Shown one piece after another: positions 25,515-33,205 of a stretch of DNA of 64,000 nt. The first letter of the stretch is position 1. Each line of letters starts with the position of its first letter. This stretch comes from Synergistaceae bacterium (GTDB lineage: Bacteria; Synergistota; Synergistia; Synergistales; Aminobacteriaceae). The translations under genes and the position numbers were made by a program. The stretch is taken from assembly GCA_017405525.1 (NCBI GenBank), contig JAFRAH010000038.1, positions 62,001 through 126,000 on the forward strand, written 5' to 3'. Under the pieces are notes generated by a model. That model was not told where the DNA came from. It did not search any database and saw only the letters and a program-made list of their open reading frames with translations.

Positions 25515-26264
25515 CTACTTCTTCGCGCTTCCCTGTGAGGCTACTGCTGCCTGTGCCTTAGCGATTGCCTCAGCGTCCCCCAAATACCTGTGGGATATTG
25601 GCTTTAGGTTCTCGTCAAGCTCATAGACCAGCGGAACACCTGTCGGGATGTTGAGTTCAAGAATGTCCTTCTCCGAGATGTTGTCGAGGTATTTCACGAG
25701 GGCGCGCAATGAGTTTCCGTGTGCCGCAATGATGATCTTCTTCCCTGACTTTATGGCGGGTGCTATGGTCTCGTTCCAGTAGGGGACAACACGGGCTACA
25801 GTGTCAGCTAGGCACTCAGTCAATGGCAGCTCAGAATCGCTCAGGCCGGTATATCTGGGGTCATGGCCGGGGTAACGCTCGTCGTCTTTCGTGAGTACGG
25901 GCGGCTGAATGTCGTAGCTCCTGCGCCAGATCTTGACCTGTGCATCACCGTACTTTGCGGCAGTGTCGGCCTTGTTGAGTCCCTGAAGTGCCCCGTAGTG
26001 CCTCTCGTTGAGCTTCCAGGAGTGCTGTATCGGTATCCACATCCTGTCCATTTCTTCGAGGACGAGCCAGAGCGTCTTGATTGCCCTCTTGAGCACCGAG
26101 GTGAATGCATAGTCGAACGCGAACCCTTCTGCCTTGAGGAGCTTTCCTGCCGAGCGAGCTTCCTCGACTCCCTTGTCCGAAAGGGGTACGTCCGTCCAGC
26201 CTGTGAACCTGTTTTCCTTGTTCCATGCTGATTCGCCATGACGTATTAAGACTATCTCATACAT
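25515..26264 (-). CDS. gpmA: 2,3-bisphosphoglycerate-dependent phosphoglycerate mutase
   Basis: GpmA interconverts 3- and 2-phosphoglycerate. The 249-aa protein starts [23 protein letters not shown], with catalytic His9 in RHGES. It contains [13 protein letters not shown] with the second active-site His, and [11 protein letters not shown]. The ATG at 26264 is chosen because GGGAGG lies about 10 bases upstream. A longer reading to 26324 has no family support. A long tail [17 protein letters not shown] goes beyond the normal end. It leads the operon with the aminotransferase. Confidence 0.93.
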   Translation of the reverse strand: MYEIVLIRHGESAWNKENRFTGWTDVPLSDKGVEEARSAGKLLKAEGFAFDYAFTSVLKRAIKTLWLVLEEMDRMWIPIQHSWKLNERHYGALQGLNKADTAAKYGDAQVKIWRRSYDIQPPVLTKDDERYPGHDPRYTGLSDSELPLTECLADTVARVVPYWNETIAPAIKSGKKIIIAAHGNSLRALVKYLDNISEKDILELNIPTGVPLVYELDENLKPISHRYLGDAEAIAKAQAAVASQGSAKK

Positions 26265-26352
26265 GAATAATTTTCCTCCCTTGCTGAATTTCCGTAAGAT
26301 TATCAGAAAATTTCTTTTTTTCAAATCCCCACAGTATCCTCATGTGATATTA

Positions 26353-26381
26353 TTGACATTCACAAGTAGGCAATGAATTTA
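26353..26381 (+). promoter_or_regulatory. candidate promoter upstream of the repeat leader
   Basis: A perfect TTGACA at 26353-26358 is followed after 17 bases by a poor -10 (AATTTA). It would transcribe the leader ORF and the glycosyltransferase. Confidence 0.35.
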
Positions 26382-26420
26382 TGAGCCGCAAAAATATTTC
26401 AGAAGGAGATTGACATCAAA

Positions 26421-26540
26421 ATGATGGCTGTGTACAATCGCACATCGCACATCGCACATCGCACATCGCACATCGCACATCGCCCTAATTATTCCCATCT
26501 AGCAGACAACTCAAGACATAGCTCGGAGGCCGGGCTATGA
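26421..26540 (+). CDS. 39-aa leader ORF with heptamer repeats, overlapping a glycosyltransferase
   Basis: AAGGAG at 26403-26408 precedes ATG codons at 26421 and 26424. The ORF reads MMAVYNRTSHIAHRTSHIAHRP and then 17 more residues. It ends with a TGA that shares ATGA with the glycosyltransferase start at 26537. In the other two frames after the repeat array, stops occur at 26486 (TAA) and 26500 (TAG). Only one of three array lengths lets ribosomes reach the downstream start. It may be a translational switch for the glycosyltransferase rather than a functional peptide. Confidence 0.5.
   Translation: MMAVYNRTSHIAHRTSHIAHRPNYSHLADNSRHSSEAGL
26437..26483. repeat. heptanucleotide tandem repeat (ATCGCAC)6
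   Basis: Six perfect ATCGCAC units occupy 26437-26478, with a partial ATCGC after them. The array lies inside the leader ORF upstream of the glycosyltransferase. Confidence 0.95.
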
Positions 26541-27706
26541 GGATAGTTCATATTCAGCCCGGAGCTTTCTATGACGGTTGGACGTACCAAGAGAACCTCC
26601 TCACGAAATGGCAGCGCAAAAATTGCCATGACGTTACGGTGATAACCACAAGATGGTCGGTTGACGCACAGGGGAGTATTGGGCTTGTCCCTGAAGACAG
26701 ATACGACTACATCAACGAGGACGGCGTGAGGCTGATACGTCTTCCGCTTAACGGCAAGGACAGGTATACTCTCGGCTATGATGACCTTTACGGGGCAATA
26801 GACAGGCTCAACCCTGAGATACTTTTCATTCACGGCCTCAACCACAACACAAGCGCGATAACTGAATACCTCAAGCTGCACAAGAACGTAACGGCATATG
26901 CAGACAACCATAACGATTTCTCCAACAGCGGCAGAAAATGGAGCATCAAGTTCCAGATAAACCGCATTCTCGGCAGGACTTCAAGGGAATCAAGGGCACT
27001 AATACCCTACGTCAAGAAATTCTACGGTGTTCTTCCGGCAAGGGTAGATTATTTGCAATACGTCTACAAGATTCCGGCGGAGAAATGCGAGCTCCTACTT
27101 ATGGGAGCAGATGATGACCTTGTGGCCGAAGCAAGAGCTCCCGAAGTCAGGAAGTCAGTCCGTGAGAAGTACGGAATAGCTCCTGATGATTTCCTCGTCA
27201 TGACCGGCGGGAAAATAGACATCGCCAAAGCACAGACACTCTTCCTCATGGAGGCAGTGAGGAACATCCACACCATTAACCAGCGCATAAGGCTGATAGT
27301 TTTCGGGCCGGTCGTTGAGGAATTACGGGAAAGGTTCAACGCCTTGGTTGACGGGGAAATAGTCCAGTACGTGAAATATGTCGAGGGCAGGGAAACCTAC
27401 AAGTACTTTGCGGCCTCAGACCTTGTAGTTTTTCCGGGCAGGCACTCGGTGTTTTGGGAGCAGGTTACGGGTCTGGGTGTCCCCATGTTCTGCAAGGAAT
27501 GGGACGGGACTAAACATGTTGACTTGGGAGGCAATGTTCGTTTTCTCAGGCACAACAGCACCGCCGAGATTCAGCGCGAGATTACGAGGCTCATGGACAA
27601 CCCCGGAGAATACCAGGCCATGAAGGAGACAGCAGAACGTGAGGGAATGCGTGTGTTCTCGTACAGTAGGATAGCGAGGCAGAGCATCGAGGAAGAACAG
27701 GAATAA
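26537..27706 (+). CDS. GT4-type glycosyltransferase
   Basis: The 389-aa protein has a Rossmann N-half (MRIVHIQPGAFYDGWTYQENLL, HDVTVITTRW) and a C-half with a GT-B nucleotide-sugar site. The second half includes VVFPGRHSVFWEQVTGLGVP, where the acidic E-x7-E-type motif is altered. This fits family 4 glycosyltransferases for surface glycans; sugar and acceptor are unknown. GGAGG at 26525-26529 lies 7 bases before the ATG, so it can start on its own. It also overlaps the repeat-bearing leader, so expression may vary with repeat number. Confidence 0.8.
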   Translation: MRIVHIQPGAFYDGWTYQENLLTKWQRKNCHDVTVITTRWSVDAQGSIGLVPEDRYDYINEDGVRLIRLPLNGKDRYTLGYDDLYGAIDRLNPEILFIHGLNHNTSAITEYLKLHKNVTAYADNHNDFSNSGRKWSIKFQINRILGRTSRESRALIPYVKKFYGVLPARVDYLQYVYKIPAEKCELLLMGADDDLVAEARAPEVRKSVREKYGIAPDDFLVMTGGKIDIAKAQTLFLMEAVRNIHTINQRIRLIVFGPVVEELRERFNALVDGEIVQYVKYVEGRETYKYFAASDLVVFPGRHSVFWEQVTGLGVPMFCKEWDGTKHVDLGGNVRFLRHNSTAEIQREITRLMDNPGEYQAMKETAEREGMRVFSYSRIARQSIEEEQE

Positions 27707-27734
27707 CCAGTAACATTTTTCATCAAGAGTGTGT

Positions 27735-27787
27735 TATTATTTCCTCCGTTAAGAGCGGGCCCGCTTGAAATTCTCACAACGGAGGAA
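27735..27787 (+). promoter_or_regulatory. inverted repeat over the ribosome site of the nickel/cobalt transporter operon
   Basis: TTCCTCCGTT (27741-27750) and AACGGAGGAA (27778-27787) are perfect 10-base inverted repeats. Between them is the palindrome GCGGGCCCGC. The 3' arm contains the GGAGG ribosome site of the first gene. A TGTTATTAT extended -10 (27732-27740) abuts the 5' arm. If that promoter is used, transcription starts inside the 5' arm and the repeat is more likely an operator. If an upstream promoter is used, the hairpin hides the ribosome site. Confidence 0.55.
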
Positions 27788-27798
27788 TTTTCTTTACC

Positions 27799-28581
27799 AT
27801 GAAGCGTTTACTCACAGTAGCATTCATTCTCACGCTCTGCATTACACCGTCATTCTCACACGAGCTCACCATCAAGGCCAAAGACTCAGCCATGAAGGAA
27901 GGCACTCCCTTTCACGTTACGGTACAGTCAGCCCACAAGTTCATAGTCCCCGAAGAGGTCGAGATACTTTCACGCGTAAAGGCAGGCATCATTGAGGGAG
28001 GCAAGTTCATTCCCTCCGAGCTGAAGGCCAATGATGCAGAGCTATGCATTGACTTCACCGTTACCCCGAAGGATCTATCGGGTTCAGTGATTCTTGCGGC
28101 CATGAAGGACGGCGAGTCATGGTGCGTAACCAACGAGGGCGGGAAATCCGGGGCACGCAGGGAGCTTGAAGCTCAGGGTCTCAAGGTCATATCAGCGAAC
28201 AAGTACGACAAATACGCAAAGGCAATCTTCAACGCCTCACATGACGACAAGAATTTTGCCCAGGTCTTAGGCCACCCCCTCGAAATCATCCCAATCACCA
28301 ACCCTGCAGACGCTAAGCCCGGCGAATACTTCCACGTTCGCATACTCCTCAACGGACAGCCTTATACCGGGCCTGTGTGGGCAAGCTATGACGGTTTCGC
28401 CCCCGAATATGAGAACACCTACGCATATTACACCGAAGCCGAGAACGGAGAAGCTCACGTGAAGATCACTGCCCCCGGCTGGTGGGGAATACGCGCATCA
28501 CAGGGAGGATTGCCCGGCGTTGAGGGCGAATATGACGCTCTGAACCTGCGGGCATTCCTTCTCTTCACCGTCTCGGAATGA
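27799..28581 (+). CDS. nikK: DUF4198 periplasmic component of nickel/cobalt ECF transporter (NikK-like)
   Basis: The 260-aa protein has a signal peptide (MKRLLTVAFILTLCITPSFS), after which the mature protein would begin His-Glu-Leu. It then follows the DUF4198 pattern with beta-sandwich segments (AGIIEGGKFIPSELKAND..., PGEYFHVRILLNGQPYTGPVWASYDGF). In nickel ECF systems NikK and NikL are accessory extracytoplasmic proteins. A free N-terminal His fits metal binding, but that role is inferred. The gene overlaps the next by 4 bases and leads the operon. The symbol is provisional. Confidence 0.75.
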   Translation: MKRLLTVAFILTLCITPSFSHELTIKAKDSAMKEGTPFHVTVQSAHKFIVPEEVEILSRVKAGIIEGGKFIPSELKANDAELCIDFTVTPKDLSGSVILAAMKDGESWCVTNEGGKSGARRELEAQGLKVISANKYDKYAKAIFNASHDDKNFAQVLGHPLEIIPITNPADAKPGEYFHVRILLNGQPYTGPVWASYDGFAPEYENTYAYYTEAENGEAHVKITAPGWWGIRASQGGLPGVEGEYDALNLRAFLLFTVSE

Positions 28582-29030
28582 GGAAGGCAACCATCATCGG
28601 GCTGGCTCTGGTGGCTGGCCTGATGCTTTCTTGCGGCGCGGCTGATGCTCACGGCACGGGCTGGAGGCAGTCGGGAATGAAGGCAGTTGCTCTTGAGTTC
28701 ATGTACTCGACCGGCGAGATGATGAGCTACAGGGAGGCTAAAGTCTACTCACCTGAAGATGACAGGTTCGCGGCTCAAACAGGAAGGACCGACGGGAAGG
28801 GCAGGTTTGCGTTCGTCCCTGATGTTCCGGGAACGTGGCGGGTTGTAGTACGTGATGAGGAAGGCCACCAGTGCACAGCAGAACTCGACATTACCCCGGA
28901 ATTTCTCGGAGGCAGTGAGGGAGCTTTACCCGTGAGTGAGGCGGGAGGCAGTGATATTTTCGTGAGGGCGTTGCTGGGAGTCAGCATAATCTTCAACATT
29001 GCGTTGCTCGTTCACAGGAGGAGGCACTAA
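28578..29030 (+). CDS. nikL: NikL-like accessory protein of the ECF transporter
   Basis: The 150-aa protein has a signal peptide ending ADA, so the mature form would begin His-Gly-Thr-Gly-Trp. A carboxypeptidase-regulatory-like beta domain (REAKVYSPEDDRF..., GKGRFAFVPDVPGTWRVVVRDEEGH) follows. It ends in one C-terminal membrane helix and basic RRRH. This is the usual NikL layout and, like NikK, it begins with His after cleavage. It overlaps nikK by 4 bases and cbiM by 1 base. The symbol is based on layout and context. Confidence 0.7.
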   Translation: MRKATIIGLALVAGLMLSCGAADAHGTGWRQSGMKAVALEFMYSTGEMMSYREAKVYSPEDDRFAAQTGRTDGKGRFAFVPDVPGTWRVVVRDEEGHQCTAELDITPEFLGGSEGALPVSEAGGSDIFVRALLGVSIIFNIALLVHRRRH

Positions 29031-29629
29031 TGCACATAAGCGAGGGGATATTATCCGGGAGCGTTCTTGTTGCGGGCTGGGCAGGGAGCATTGCAGGAAT
29101 ATCTTACGGCCTGAAGAAGACTGAGCCTGACAAAATCGTCAGGACAGCATTAATCTCTTCGGCATTCTTTCTTGCCTCACTCGTGAACGTCAGGTTTGGC
29201 CCGTCATCCACTCACCTGACACTGATTGCTCCTATGGGCCTGATACTTGGGCAGGCAGTATTCCCGGCGGTATTCGTGGCGTTGCTGTTGCAGGCATTGC
29301 TCTTCCACTTCGGGGGGCTTGCTGTCTTGGGGGCTAACACGTTCGCGATGGCATTTCCGGCACTCATGACACACATCATGTTCGGCAGGGCAGTGCGTGA
29401 AGGTACGGGGAAGTTCCGCGTTATGGTGTTCTCGTTCATGGCCGGAGCACTTGCTGTGATTATGGGTGCGTTGATTGCCGGGGCATTACTGGGACTGACT
29501 GACAGGAATTTTCTCGGTGCTGTGAAGCTCCTTGTGATTGCGCACATTCCCCTTGCAGTCATTGAGGGGGCAGTAACCTTGTTCCTTGTCTCATGGCTGA
29601 AACGGGTAATGCCGGAGTTCCTCTCATGA
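29030..29629 (+). CDS. cbiM: nickel/cobalt ECF substrate-binding membrane subunit CbiM/NikM
   Basis: The S-component CbiM binds Ni2+ or Co2+ through its N-terminal Met-His and later His. The 199-aa protein begins MHISEGILSG, the family signature, and has about six membrane helices. It also has SSTHLTLIAPMGLILG, HFGGLAVLGANTFAMAF and H in MTHIMFG. The choice of nickel or cobalt is not read directly. The NikK/NikL partners point to nickel. It overlaps the upstream and downstream genes by one to four bases. Confidence 0.9.
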   Translation: MHISEGILSGSVLVAGWAGSIAGISYGLKKTEPDKIVRTALISSAFFLASLVNVRFGPSSTHLTLIAPMGLILGQAVFPAVFVALLLQALLFHFGGLAVLGANTFAMAFPALMTHIMFGRAVREGTGKFRVMVFSFMAGALAVIMGALIAGALLGLTDRNFLGAVKLLVIAHIPLAVIEGAVTLFLVSWLKRVMPEFLS

Positions 29630-30342
29630 CTACAGACGCTTATACCCTCGAATTTCCCCGTGAGAATGTCCCGGCCTCAACTTCACGTAGTCCTGCCGTA
29701 GTGATGCTATGTTCTGTGAGCTATGCCCTTGCTGTCTCAGTGAGTGATTCACTGCCTGCCCTAGTGCTTGCCTCAGTCCTGCCGTTAATGCTTGTCGTGT
29801 CTGGGAAGTTCACACACTCACACCTCCTGAAACTCAACGCCCTTAATGCCGTAATGACTCTCACTCTTGCCCTGACATGGCCGGAATTTCGCGGCGGCCT
29901 CATCATGGGAATGTTGATCGCCCTCCGTATGAACATGATATACGTAGCGTTCTCGTCTTTTGTTCTGCCTCTTGGGACTTCAGGTGTATATTCTGCCCTT
30001 GTGTCGCTTGGCATTCCCGAAAAATTGCGAGTCCTCATACTCCTGACATTGAGGGGAATACACATAATGCACGGGAGATTTTCGGCGGCGTTGGTCTCAG
30101 TGAGACTGAGGGCACCGGGGCTCAGGGGGCTGGCGAAGCTCCGGGTGTTCGCGTATATTACGGCCTCAGTGCTGATACAGAGCTCGGAACGTTCGGAAAA
30201 CATGGTGCGTTCGGTGAAGTGCAGGGGAGGCTTCAGGGGGTTCATGCAGTCAGAGAGTGTGGGGCTCAGTTCAAGAGATGCGGCCATGATTGCGGGGTTC
30301 ATGTTCTATGTTGCGGGTGTGATGGTGCTGAACTATGCTTGA
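29626..30342 (+). CDS. cbiQ: ECF transporter T-component CbiQ
   Basis: The T-component couples the S-subunit to the ATPase. The product is 238 aa from the ATG at 29626, which overlaps the cbiM stop as ATGA. A longer reading from 29593 would extend further into cbiM. It has several hydrophobic helices, a LTLRGIHIMHGRFSAALVSVRLRA coupling region with the typical A-R-G-like basic helix, and YITASVLIQSSERSENMVRSVKCRG. It ends 8 bases inside cbiO. Confidence 0.85.
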   Translation: MTTDAYTLEFPRENVPASTSRSPAVVMLCSVSYALAVSVSDSLPALVLASVLPLMLVVSGKFTHSHLLKLNALNAVMTLTLALTWPEFRGGLIMGMLIALRMNMIYVAFSSFVLPLGTSGVYSALVSLGIPEKLRVLILLTLRGIHIMHGRFSAALVSVRLRAPGLRGLAKLRVFAYITASVLIQSSERSENMVRSVKCRGGFRGFMQSESVGLSSRDAAMIAGFMFYVAGVMVLNYA

Positions 30343-31042
30343 GGTTGACGGCCTGCGCTACAGATACCCGGACGGCCATGAGGCACTTAGTGGCGTAAGT
30401 CTCTCGGTGAATGACGGGGAGAAAGTCGCCTTAGCCGGTGCGAACGGGTCAGGGAAGTCGACATTGCTGCTCCAAATTGCCGGGGCTCTTGAAGTTCAGG
30501 AGGGGCGAATATCTTTCAGGGGTCGTGAAGGCTCTGAAGTCTTGCGGCAAAATACCGGCCTGACGTTCCAGAATGCAGATGACGAGCTGCTCATGCCCTC
30601 AGTCCTTGAGGATGTAGCGTTCTCACTCGTTGCAGGGGGAATGAAGCCATCACGTGCCCATGAACGCGCAATGAGTGTACTTGCCTCGCTGGGAGTCTCA
30701 CACCTTGCTGGCCGTCCTCCTCACAGGCTCTCAGGCGGCGAAAAGCGCATTGTCTCTTTCGCGGGAATACTGGCCTCAGACCCTGAGCTCTTGGCACTCG
30801 ACGAACCAACTGCAGGGCTTGACCCACGAGCACGGAGGCGGGTAATCGACTTCCTTCGTGGGACGGACAAGGCCGTAATCCTCGCGACGCATGACCTGGA
30901 CATGGCACTTGATGTGTGCTCAAGGGCGGTAATTCTTCATGACGGGGCTGTTGCGTGTGAGGGTGAACTGCCTAGACTCTTCACTGACCGGGAAATGCTC
31001 GAACGTAACGGCCTCGAACTCCCACTCAAATATCAGCGTTAA
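30335..31042 (+). CDS. cbiO: ECF transporter ATPase CbiO
   Basis: The 235-aa ABC ATPase energises nickel/cobalt import. It has Walker A GANGSGKST near residue 36, a Q-loop TFQNADDELLMPSV characteristic of ECF A-components, LSGGEKRIV signature, Walker B LLALDEPTAGLDP and H-loop LATHDLD. It overlaps cbiQ by 8 bases. Its 3' end overlaps the convergent hydrolase-like gene by 4 bases. Confidence 0.92.
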   Translation: MLEVDGLRYRYPDGHEALSGVSLSVNDGEKVALAGANGSGKSTLLLQIAGALEVQEGRISFRGREGSEVLRQNTGLTFQNADDELLMPSVLEDVAFSLVAGGMKPSRAHERAMSVLASLGVSHLAGRPPHRLSGGEKRIVSFAGILASDPELLALDEPTAGLDPRARRRVIDFLRGTDKAVILATHDLDMALDVCSRAVILHDGAVACEGELPRLFTDREMLERNGLELPLKYQR

Positions 31043-31923
31043 AGCCTCAGTATCTTCATGAATGGTTTCACGATATATCTTGCTGCCCTGCGTATCAGCC
31101 ACTCCCCTGCATAGCGGACGAACGTAAAGCCCGGCATTATCCTGAACGCAAAGAAATGCGGGTTGATGGGTGTATCATGCTTGACCCTGCTTAGTATTGA
31201 GGAAAGCTCTTCTTTTGTCCGTGAAAGTAAATACGGGAAACAGTAGCTTGGAATTGTACTGCCATGTTGTTTTGTCTTGAACGGAAGGATTGTTAGGGTT
31301 GGGTTGTCTTTTACGAGTTCATGTTGTGCCTTGTCTATCTCGCATTCAGAAGGCCAAAGGTAATACCCCCCCCCCCTATGTGTAATTACGCTTATGTCAT
31401 AGTACTTGTTCTTGTCTGAGTGTGAAGCATTATAGTACACAAATGGAGCTTTTTCCTCAGCAACCTGATCCACTATCGAGAACTGCCCCGAAATCGAGAA
31501 AAACCTCTCAGCACCCATCAGGCCAGCAAACAGTACCGCCGCATAACCTCCTGCAGAGCTGCCGCATGTCGTAACCTCAAAGCCCGAAGTTATCTCCCGT
31601 AAAAGTCCTGCTACCTTGTCCACACTGTTATAGCTGGGATTGATGCCGTTCACGTACCATTGCTTGTAGACATCCCGGACGAGTATAACCAGCTCGTAGT
31701 GCTGCCTTATGAGCCTGTCAGATGAGATATTCTCCCATTCGTAGCGGTTCTGACGGATTACCTTTTCGGTGAACTCTTCTTTTGTGTTCGGGAAGTAAAG
31801 ACCGTTGCCGGAGAAAAATATTATTGCCCTTCCAGTTTTGCTGCCTGTGGGAATTACCTTGTAGTTGTCCCTGCAATATTCATTCCAGACAAGACCGCTC
31901 CCGTCCCATGGAAAATAAACCAT
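31039..31923 (-). CDS. serine-hydrolase-like protein with an 11-G tract
   Basis: The 294-aa protein has an alpha/beta-hydrolase nucleophile elbow CGSSAGGYAAVLFAGL. A late His sits in KTKQHGSTIP. The N-terminus (MVYFPWDGSGLVWNEY) and GRAIIFFSGNG look like the start of such a fold. I do not recognise a named family, and a role in glycan or surface modification is inferred from its neighbours. Eleven G in a row near residues 183-186 (HRGGGYY) sit in frame, so one base more or less would truncate it. ATG at 31923 is preferred over longer readings because of GGGAG upstream. Confidence 0.6.
   Translation of the reverse strand: MVYFPWDGSGLVWNEYCRDNYKVIPTGSKTGRAIIFFSGNGLYFPNTKEEFTEKVIRQNRYEWENISSDRLIRQHYELVILVRDVYKQWYVNGINPSYNSVDKVAGLLREITSGFEVTTCGSSAGGYAAVLFAGLMGAERFFSISGQFSIVDQVAEEKAPFVYYNASHSDKNKYYDISVITHRGGGYYLWPSECEIDKAQHELVKDNPTLTILPFKTKQHGSTIPSYCFPYLLSRTKEELSSILSRVKHDTPINPHFFAFRIMPGFTFVRYAGEWLIRRAARYIVKPFMKILRL
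31366..31376. repeat. homopolymer of 11 C (11 G in the coding strand)
   Basis: Eleven consecutive C on the plus strand lie within the coding region of the hydrolase-like gene. Tracts of this length are unstable in bacteria and typical of slipped-strand phase variation. Confidence 0.95.
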
Positions 31924-31984
31924 AAGTTTAATGTAGCTCCCTTCCTTGCATGTTAAAATCCATCGGAGAATTGAGGTGAGTTTA

Positions 31985-33181
31985 ATGCAGATTACAGGGA
32001 AATACAACACAGCAATATGTTACGCAAAGACTATAGAGCCTGAAGCAGTCGAGCAGATCCGCCGGATGTGCGATTACCCGTTCACTGAGGGCTCAAGGAT
32101 TCGGGTAATGCCTGACGTTCACGCCGGGGCAGGCTGTACGATCGGAATGACGATGACAGTAACCGATAAGGCCGTGCCCAATATAGTCGGGGTTGATATT
32201 GGCTGCGGAATGTACACGGTGAACTTGGGGCAGGGTGAGATTGACTTTGCGGCGTTCGATGAGGCGGCCCACTACGTACCTTCGGGCTTCAACGTCTGGG
32301 ACAAACGGCAGCATCACTTCGACCTTACCGGGCTTTACTGCTACCCAAGCCTCAACAATCCCCATAGGATTGAGCGAAGTCTTGGCACTCTCGGAGGAGG
32401 AAACCACTTCATCGAGATAGACAGGACTGAAGACGGCACGAACTATCTTGTTGTACATTCAGGCAGCAGGAGCTTGGGCAGGCAGGTGGCAACGTACTAT
32501 CAGGAGCTGGCAATAATCCTTGAGGGCTGGAGGGGCGAATACCTGAGAAGGCGGGACGAGATAATCAGGACATACAAGGAGCAGGGAAGGCAGAGAGAGA
32601 TACAGTCAGCACTTGAGGCACTGAAGCACGAGGAGAAGCAGGGGACAATCCCGGAGGACCTGTGCCATCTTTACGGCGAGCACCTCGACAAGTACATTCA
32701 TGATGTGGGGATATGCCAGGAATTTGCCCGCAGGAACAGGGAGAAGATAGCTGAGGTATTGCTCTCACGTACCGGCCTGACTGGAGGGGATTCGTTCCAC
32801 ACAACCCACAACTACATAGACACGGGCGAGATGATTTTACGGAAGGGAGCTATTGCCGCACATGAGGGTGAACGCGTCCTGATACCCATAAACATGCGGG
32901 ACGGCTCAGTTCTTGCGACTGGTCGGGGAAATCCTGAGTGGAACTATTCGGCTCCCCATGGTGCAGGGCGTATATTGTCGCGTAAGTCGGCGAAGGATAC
33001 ACTCAGCATGTCAGAATATCAGGAGGCCATGAAGGGAATCTACACGACCTCCATAAACGAGAGCACACTTGACGAAGCACCTATGGCCTATAAGCCGCTT
33101 GAGGATATTATTGACGTTATCGCTGAGACGGTGGACATAGTCAGCATCATGAAGCCTGTGTACAACTTCAAGGCATCTTAG
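31985..33181 (+). CDS. rtcB: RtcB-type RNA ligase
   Basis: RtcB joins 2',3'-cyclic phosphate or 3'-phosphate RNA ends to 5'-OH ends using GTP and Mn2+. The 398-aa protein carries the metal Cys in VDIGCGMYTV, GGGNHFIEID, VHSGSRSLG and the guanylated-His region YSAPHGAGRILSR. Length is normal for the short form. ATG at 31985 is chosen for the TGAGGTGA site upstream. No RtcA or archease gene is adjacent. Divergent from the hydrolase-like gene across 61 bases. Confidence 0.92.
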   Translation: MQITGKYNTAICYAKTIEPEAVEQIRRMCDYPFTEGSRIRVMPDVHAGAGCTIGMTMTVTDKAVPNIVGVDIGCGMYTVNLGQGEIDFAAFDEAAHYVPSGFNVWDKRQHHFDLTGLYCYPSLNNPHRIERSLGTLGGGNHFIEIDRTEDGTNYLVVHSGSRSLGRQVATYYQELAIILEGWRGEYLRRRDEIIRTYKEQGRQREIQSALEALKHEEKQGTIPEDLCHLYGEHLDKYIHDVGICQEFARRNREKIAEVLLSRTGLTGGDSFHTTHNYIDTGEMILRKGAIAAHEGERVLIPINMRDGSVLATGRGNPEWNYSAPHGAGRILSRKSAKDTLSMSEYQEAMKGIYTTSINESTLDEAPMAYKPLEDIIDVIAETVDIVSIMKPVYNFKAS

Positions 33182-33205
33182 AGTGATTCATGCGGCTATG
33201 CTAGA

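Noticed and set aside
26380-26412. ATG at 26380 opening a 10-codon ORF upstream of the leader
   Set aside because: It stops at TGA within 11 codons, has no ribosome site, and overlaps the ribosome site of the leader.
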